Positions 42,297 through 45,857 of a stretch of 45,857 nucleotides of DNA are shown in pieces (positions within the stretch are counted from its first letter, which is position 1; the number at the start of each line of letters is the position of its first letter). Under the pieces are notes generated by a model, which did not search any database, was not told the origin of the DNA, and saw only the letters and a program-made list of their open reading frames with translations. The stretch comes from an uncultured Coriobacteriaceae bacterium. GTDB taxonomy: Bacteria; Actinomycetota; Coriobacteriia; Coriobacteriales; UMGS124. The translations under genes and the position numbers were made by a program. Where the stretch lies: positions 1-45,857 of the forward strand of contig UQBS01000018.1 in assembly GCA_900539345.1 (NCBI GenBank), written 5' to 3'.

Positions 42297-44636
42297 ATGG
42301 CTGACTCCGTCATCCACACAAAGTACGACCCCACCGCGCCGGCCCTCCCGCCTCAAGGGCAGCTGGACAACTTCCCCGTGCTGCGCGAATGCGCCGCTTC
42401 CTACCTGAGCCCCGCCGAGGTGGAGAAGATTGAGCGCGCCTATGAGTTTGCGCGCGCCCACCATCGCGACCAGAAGCGCAAGTCGGGCGAGCCTTACATC
42501 AACCACCCGGTGGAAGTCGCCATCATCTTGGCGAAGAACCTCCACTCCGACGTCGACATGCTGTGCGCAGGTCTTCTCCATGACACTGTCGAAGACACCG
42601 ACGCCACGCTCGACGAGCTCTCCGAGCTCTTTGGGCCCCAGGTCTCCGAGCTGGTTGACGGCGTGACGAAGCTCACGAACATCTCGGTGTCGAGCCTGTC
42701 CGAGCAGCAGGCGCTCAACCTGCGCAAGATGTTCCTCGCCATGGCCAAGGACATCCGCGTCATCATCATCAAGCTGGCCGACCGCCTGCACAACATGCGC
42801 ACGCTCATGGCCATCCCTGAGGACCGCCGCATCTTCAAAGCCAACGAGACGATGAGCATCTATGCGCCCCTGGCAAACCGCCTGGGCATCAGCTCTATTA
42901 AGTGGGAGCTCGAGGACCTGTCGTTCTTCTACCTGGATCCTGCGAAGTACCGCCAGGTCGCGCGCATGGTGGCCGAGTCGCGCGCCGAGCGCGAGGCGTA
43001 CCTGGAGACGGTCAAGACCATCCTGCGCGACGAGCTCACGAAGGCCAAGATCGAGCATTTCCGCATCATGGGCAGGCCCAAGCACCTCTACTCCATCTAT
43101 ATGAAGATGAAGAACAAGGGCAAGGACTTCAGCGAGATCTACGACCTCATTGCGCTGCGCGTCATCACCGATGACGTGCGTGAGTGCTACGGCGTCCTCG
43201 GAGCCGTCCACGCCCTGTGGACGCCCATGCCCGGGCGCTTCAAAGACTACATCGCAATGCCCAAGTTCAACATGTACCAGTCGCTGCACACCACGGTCAT
43301 CGGTCCTGCGGGCCGCCCCCTCGAGGTGCAGATCCGCACCGAGGAGATGAACGAGCACGCCGAGTACGGCATCGCCGCCCACTGGCTCTACAAACAGGCG
43401 GGCAACTCCGACGGTGACAAGCAGAGTTCGGCGCAGCGTCTCGACGACCAGCTTGCATGGCTGGGCCGCACGCTTGACTGGACCCAGCAGGACGACCTGT
43501 CCGACCCCCAGGAGTTTCTCGAGGCCGTGAAGATCGACCTGTACGACAGCGAGGTCTTCGTCTTCACGCCGGCCGGCGAGGTGCAGGTGCTCCGCGCGGG
43601 CTCCACGCCCATCGACTTTGCCTATGCGGTGCACACCGAGGTCGGCCATCACTGCATCGGCGCCAAGGTGAACGGCACGGTCGTGCCGCTTTCCTACGAG
43701 CTCCAGATGGGCGACCGTGTGGAGATTATCACGCAGAACAACGCAAAGCCCAGCCGCGACTGGCTCAACATCGTGAAGACGCCGGGCGCGCGCCAGAAGA
43801 TCCGCTCGTACTTCAGCCGTATGACCAAGGCCGACGACTCGGCCACCGGTCGCGACCAGCTTGCCCGCGAGCTGCGCAAGGTCGGCCTGGGCATCTCCAC
43901 GCCCCGCACCGTGCGTGCCCTGCGCAGCGTGGCCGTGGAGTTCGGCGTGTCGGGCCCCGAGGACCTGTTCGTCTTCATCTGCAATGGCAAGGTTTCGGCC
44001 CGTACTGTCGCCACCAAGGTGAAGGCGATCCTCGACGATGCGGTGGACACCCAGGCAGAGGCCGAGAAGCGCGCTCTTGAGAGCCTGCAGAACCCCGCCT
44101 GCACGCCGCGCCTGTCGCGTCGTGCGCAGAACTCCACTGAGCGCAAGAAGCGCGCGCTTGCCTCCAACGGTGTGCTCGTCGACGGCGCCGACGGCATGCT
44201 CGTGCGCCTGGCTCATTGCTGCAACCCCGTCATGGGCGACGACATCGTGGGCTTTGTCACGCGCGGGCGCGGCGTGAGCGTGCACCGTGCCGACTGCCCC
44301 AACGTCACCGACCTGCGCAAGTCGGAGGGCCGCATGATCGGCGTGTCGTGGGACACGGGCCTTTCCTCGACGTTCCAGGTCGAGATCGTGGTTGAGGCAA
44401 TGGACCGCACGCGCCTGCTTGTGGACGTCTCCACCGCCATCTCCGACGCCGGCGGCAACATCGTGTCGTGCGGCACAAAAACCGACAAGAACGGCATTTC
44501 CAACCTGCGTTTCCTGGTTGAGCTGTCCAACGTCAAGGCCCTCGACCCGCTTCTGCACCGTCTGGCGAGCTACGAGGGTGTCTTTGACGCACGGCGCGCC
44601 TTGCCCGGCGAGTCGTCCAGGAAGAAGTCCTCTTAG
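42297..44636 (+). CDS. rel: Bifunctional (p)ppGpp synthetase/hydrolase (Rel)
   Basis: Makes and breaks the stringent alarmone. The product has 779 residues, the long RSH form. The HD hydrolase motif HDTVED (95-100) is intact, so degradation should be active. The synthetase domain has RPKHLYSIYMKM, DLIALRVIT and RFKDYIAMPKFNMYQSLHTTV. The TGS domain (about 418-475, EVFVFTPAGEVQVL) follows, then a zinc-finger-type region (LAHCCNPVMGDDIVGFVTRGRGVSVHR) and an ACT domain (about 696-775). AGGAGG lies 10 nt before the ATG. In Firmicutes recJ-apt-rel is common; apt is missing here. Confidence 0.96.
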   Translation: MADSVIHTKYDPTAPALPPQGQLDNFPVLRECAASYLSPAEVEKIERAYEFARAHHRDQKRKSGEPYINHPVEVAIILAKNLHSDVDMLCAGLLHDTVEDTDATLDELSELFGPQVSELVDGVTKLTNISVSSLSEQQALNLRKMFLAMAKDIRVIIIKLADRLHNMRTLMAIPEDRRIFKANETMSIYAPLANRLGISSIKWELEDLSFFYLDPAKYRQVARMVAESRAEREAYLETVKTILRDELTKAKIEHFRIMGRPKHLYSIYMKMKNKGKDFSEIYDLIALRVITDDVRECYGVLGAVHALWTPMPGRFKDYIAMPKFNMYQSLHTTVIGPAGRPLEVQIRTEEMNEHAEYGIAAHWLYKQAGNSDGDKQSSAQRLDDQLAWLGRTLDWTQQDDLSDPQEFLEAVKIDLYDSEVFVFTPAGEVQVLRAGSTPIDFAYAVHTEVGHHCIGAKVNGTVVPLSYELQMGDRVEIITQNNAKPSRDWLNIVKTPGARQKIRSYFSRMTKADDSATGRDQLARELRKVGLGISTPRTVRALRSVAVEFGVSGPEDLFVFICNGKVSARTVATKVKAILDDAVDTQAEAEKRALESLQNPACTPRLSRRAQNSTERKKRALASNGVLVDGADGMLVRLAHCCNPVMGDDIVGFVTRGRGVSVHRADCPNVTDLRKSEGRMIGVSWDTGLSSTFQVEIVVEAMDRTRLLVDVSTAISDAGGNIVSCGTKTDKNGISNLRFLVELSNVKALDPLLHRLASYEGVFDARRALPGESSRKKSS

Positions 44637-44647
44637 GTGGGTACATC

Positions 44648-44683
44648 GCGCCTGCGGGTTTGTGCCCGCAGGCGCGCCGCTTC
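44648..44683 (+). terminator. Terminator-like hairpin after rel
   Basis: GCGCCTGCGGG (44648-44658) and CCCGCAGGCGC (44665-44675) pair perfectly over 11 bp. The downstream T content is low (CGCTTCT), so termination may be partial. Confidence 0.6.
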
Positions 44684-44757
44684 TATAGGGGTCGCCGCTC
44701 CCGACGCGTTGTCGTTGGGTTGTTGCGGCCAGACGACAGACATATGAAAGGGAAACC

Positions 44758-45705
44758 ATGAAGAAGATCACGTTTGAAGATGTGCGCGTCCCGCTCGACG
44801 TCATGCCCGAGTACAAGGACACCTATCGCGAGAACTTCCTGGCCGCCACCCGCGGCACCGGCAGGCTCATGCTGTACGCCTGCGACCAGAAGTTCGAGCA
44901 CCTCAATGCCGATTTTTATGGCGAGGGCATTGACGAGAGCGACGCCGATCCCGAGCATCTCTTCAAGATCGGCGCCAAGGGTTGCATCGGCGTGCTCGCT
45001 GCCCAGCGTGGCCTCATCGCCCGCTACGGTGCCGACTATCCCGACATCAACTATCTGGTCAAGATGAACTCCAAGACCAACCTGGTTAAGACTTCCCAGG
45101 CCGATCCCTACTCGCCGATGCTTTCCGACCTCGACGCCGTGCTCAACATGCGCGAGATGGGCGCCAACATCGTGGGCGTGGGTTACACCATCTACCTGGG
45201 CAGCGAGTTTGAGGCCCAGATGGTCGAGGAGGCCGGCCAGCTCATTGCCGACGCCCATGCCTACGGCCTGCTCGTGGTTCTTTGGATCTACCCGCGCGGC
45301 AAGGCTGTGACCAACGAGAAGGCCGCCGACCTCATTGCAGGCGCTGCCGGTGTCGCCGCCTGCCTGGGCGCCGACTTCGTGAAGGTCAACCCGCCCAAGG
45401 AGGAGGGCAAGAAGTCTGCCGAGCTCCTCAAGCAGGCCAGCAAGGCTGCTGGTCGCACCGGCCTTGTGTGCGCCGGCGGTTCTACCGTTGACGCTGAGAC
45501 GTTCCTTACGCAGCTTTGGGAGCAGATCCATGTGGGCGGTGCTGCCGGCAACGCCACGGGCCGCAACATCCACCAGCGCAGCCTTGACGAAGCCGTGCGT
45601 CTGACGCGCGCCATCAGCGCTGTCACCTTCTCCGACTACGATCCCCAGGAGGCCCTCGACGTGTTCAAGGGCATCGACCCCTACACCGCGCCTGAAGCGG
45701 AGTAA
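44758..45705 (+). CDS. Class I fructose-bisphosphate aldolase, DhnA/DeoC-type
   Basis: The product has 315 residues of the archaeal-type class I aldolase family. It likely cleaves fructose 1,6-bisphosphate to triose phosphates through a Schiff-base lysine. Visible marks: LYACDQKFEHLN near the start, VVLWIYPRGKAV, GADFVKVNPP (Schiff-base Lys) and VCAGGSTVDAE (phosphate loop). GAAAGGGAAA lies before the ATG. It could also act on related sugar phosphates such as tagatose 1,6-bisphosphate. It stands between rel and the tRNA gene. Confidence 0.88.
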   Translation: MKKITFEDVRVPLDVMPEYKDTYRENFLAATRGTGRLMLYACDQKFEHLNADFYGEGIDESDADPEHLFKIGAKGCIGVLAAQRGLIARYGADYPDINYLVKMNSKTNLVKTSQADPYSPMLSDLDAVLNMREMGANIVGVGYTIYLGSEFEAQMVEEAGQLIADAHAYGLLVVLWIYPRGKAVTNEKAADLIAGAAGVAACLGADFVKVNPPKEEGKKSAELLKQASKAAGRTGLVCAGGSTVDAETFLTQLWEQIHVGGAAGNATGRNIHQRSLDEAVRLTRAISAVTFSDYDPQEALDVFKGIDPYTAPEAE

Positions 45706-45713
45706 GACGGTAT

Positions 45714-45733
45714 TTGTGGAGAGTTCTCCACAA
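45714..45733. repeat. Perfect inverted repeat downstream of the aldolase gene
   Basis: TTGTGGAGA (45714-45722) and TCTCCACAA (45725-45733) are perfect inverse copies around GT. It contains TTCTCCACA, one base off the DnaA box consensus. It may be a weak terminator stem or a protein site ahead of the tRNA promoter. Confidence 0.6.
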
Positions 45734-45736
45734 CTG

Positions 45737-45756
45737 GCACTTTTCGAAGAAAGTGC
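45737..45756. repeat. Second inverted repeat directly before the tRNA promoter
   Basis: GCACTTT (45737-45743) and AAAGTGC (45750-45756) pair across TCGAAG. Its end touches the -35 hexamer at 45757. No T tract follows on the plus strand, so termination is unlikely. Confidence 0.55.
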
Positions 45757-45785
45757 TTGCGCTAGGAGAGGAGAGTGCGTAATAT
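45757..45785 (+). promoter_or_regulatory. Strong sigma-70-type promoter for the tRNA gene
   Basis: TTGCGC (45757-45762), exactly 17 bp of spacer, then TAATAT (45780-45785). The expected start site is near 45792, about 16 nt before the mature tRNA 5' end. It is the best promoter match in the window. Confidence 0.8.
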
Positions 45786-45807
45786 TACTCCTCGCACCGC
45801 AGCCCAC

Positions 45808-45857
45808 GGGGGTGTAGCTCAGTTGGGAGAGCACTTGACTGGCAGTCAAGGGGTCAG
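45808..45857 (+). tRNA. tRNA-Ala (anticodon GGC), 3' part outside the window
   Basis: The cloverleaf runs: acceptor GGGGGTG, TA, D-stem GCTC/GAGC with loop AGTTGGGA, anticodon stem CTTGA/TCAAG with loop CTGGCAG (anticodon GGC at 45841-45843), then variable loop and the start of the T-stem at the edge. GGC reads the alanine codon GCC, very common here. The acceptor 3' half and T-arm are missing, so identity rests on the anticodon. Confidence 0.9.

Noticed and set aside
45714..45733. Replication origin suggested by a DnaA-box-like sequence
   Set aside because: There is only one near-match, with no AT-rich unwinding region and no dnaA, dnaN or gyrase genes nearby.

Overview
The window reads as an ordinary chromosomal segment of a GC-rich actinobacterium, most likely class Coriobacteriia (Atopobiaceae, Coriobacteriaceae or a close relative). 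This rests on strongly G/C-biased third positions, a type III glutamine synthetase, a family II Mn-dependent pyrophosphatase, a Firmicute-like DHH/Rel toolkit and frequent GTG/TTG starts. The genus cannot be fixed from sequence reading alone. I see no insertion sequence, prophage, CRISPR array or rRNA operon. The far right end enters a tRNA-Ala gene, and the far left end cuts a secreted cell-surface protein.

Layout. 1-1147 (minus): N-terminal part of a secreted CAP-like/Ig-like/InlB-repeat protein. 1148-1648: non-coding, with a terminator and three tandem hairpin units whose stem arms differ but still pair. 1649-3730 (minus): glnN. 3938-9106 (plus): polA, an EamA transporter, a universal stress protein and uppP, closed by a bidirectional terminator. 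9221-12658 (minus): a SWIM/SNF2 helicase, head-to-head with 12868-15273 (plus) pcrA, then a membrane-anchored alpha/beta hydrolase, Mn-pyrophosphatase, queH and queA. 19512-28121 (plus): a compact aromatic amino acid cluster aroF-tyrA-aroB/A-aroC-pheA-aroE/K-aroQ. It encodes every step from E4P+PEP to prephenate-derived keto acids, using two gene fusions. pyrE, ilvE, an acyl-CoA synthetase and a DUF1292 protein follow. 32298-34790 (minus): a large U32 peptidase, divergent from tgt. 34949-44636 (plus): tgt-secD-secF-recJ/recQ-rel, then a class I (DhnA-type) aldolase and the tRNA-Ala promoter and gene.

How the genes fit together. The aro block can make chorismate and commit it to Phe and Tyr; only the final transaminase is missing, and ilvE 1 kb downstream is a possible but unproven candidate. 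queH, queA and tgt are three parts of the queuosine tRNA pathway. PolA, PcrA, the SNF2 protein and the RecJ-HIRAN-RecQ fusion are DNA repair or replication enzymes. Rel, GlnN and the pyrophosphatase belong to nutrient and stringent control.

The two most unusual items are the 1220-residue RecJ-HIRAN-RecQ fusion (38605-42267) and the tandem hairpins with matched arm changes downstream of glnN (1352-1645). The aroB-aroA plus aroE-aroK double fusion is also notable.
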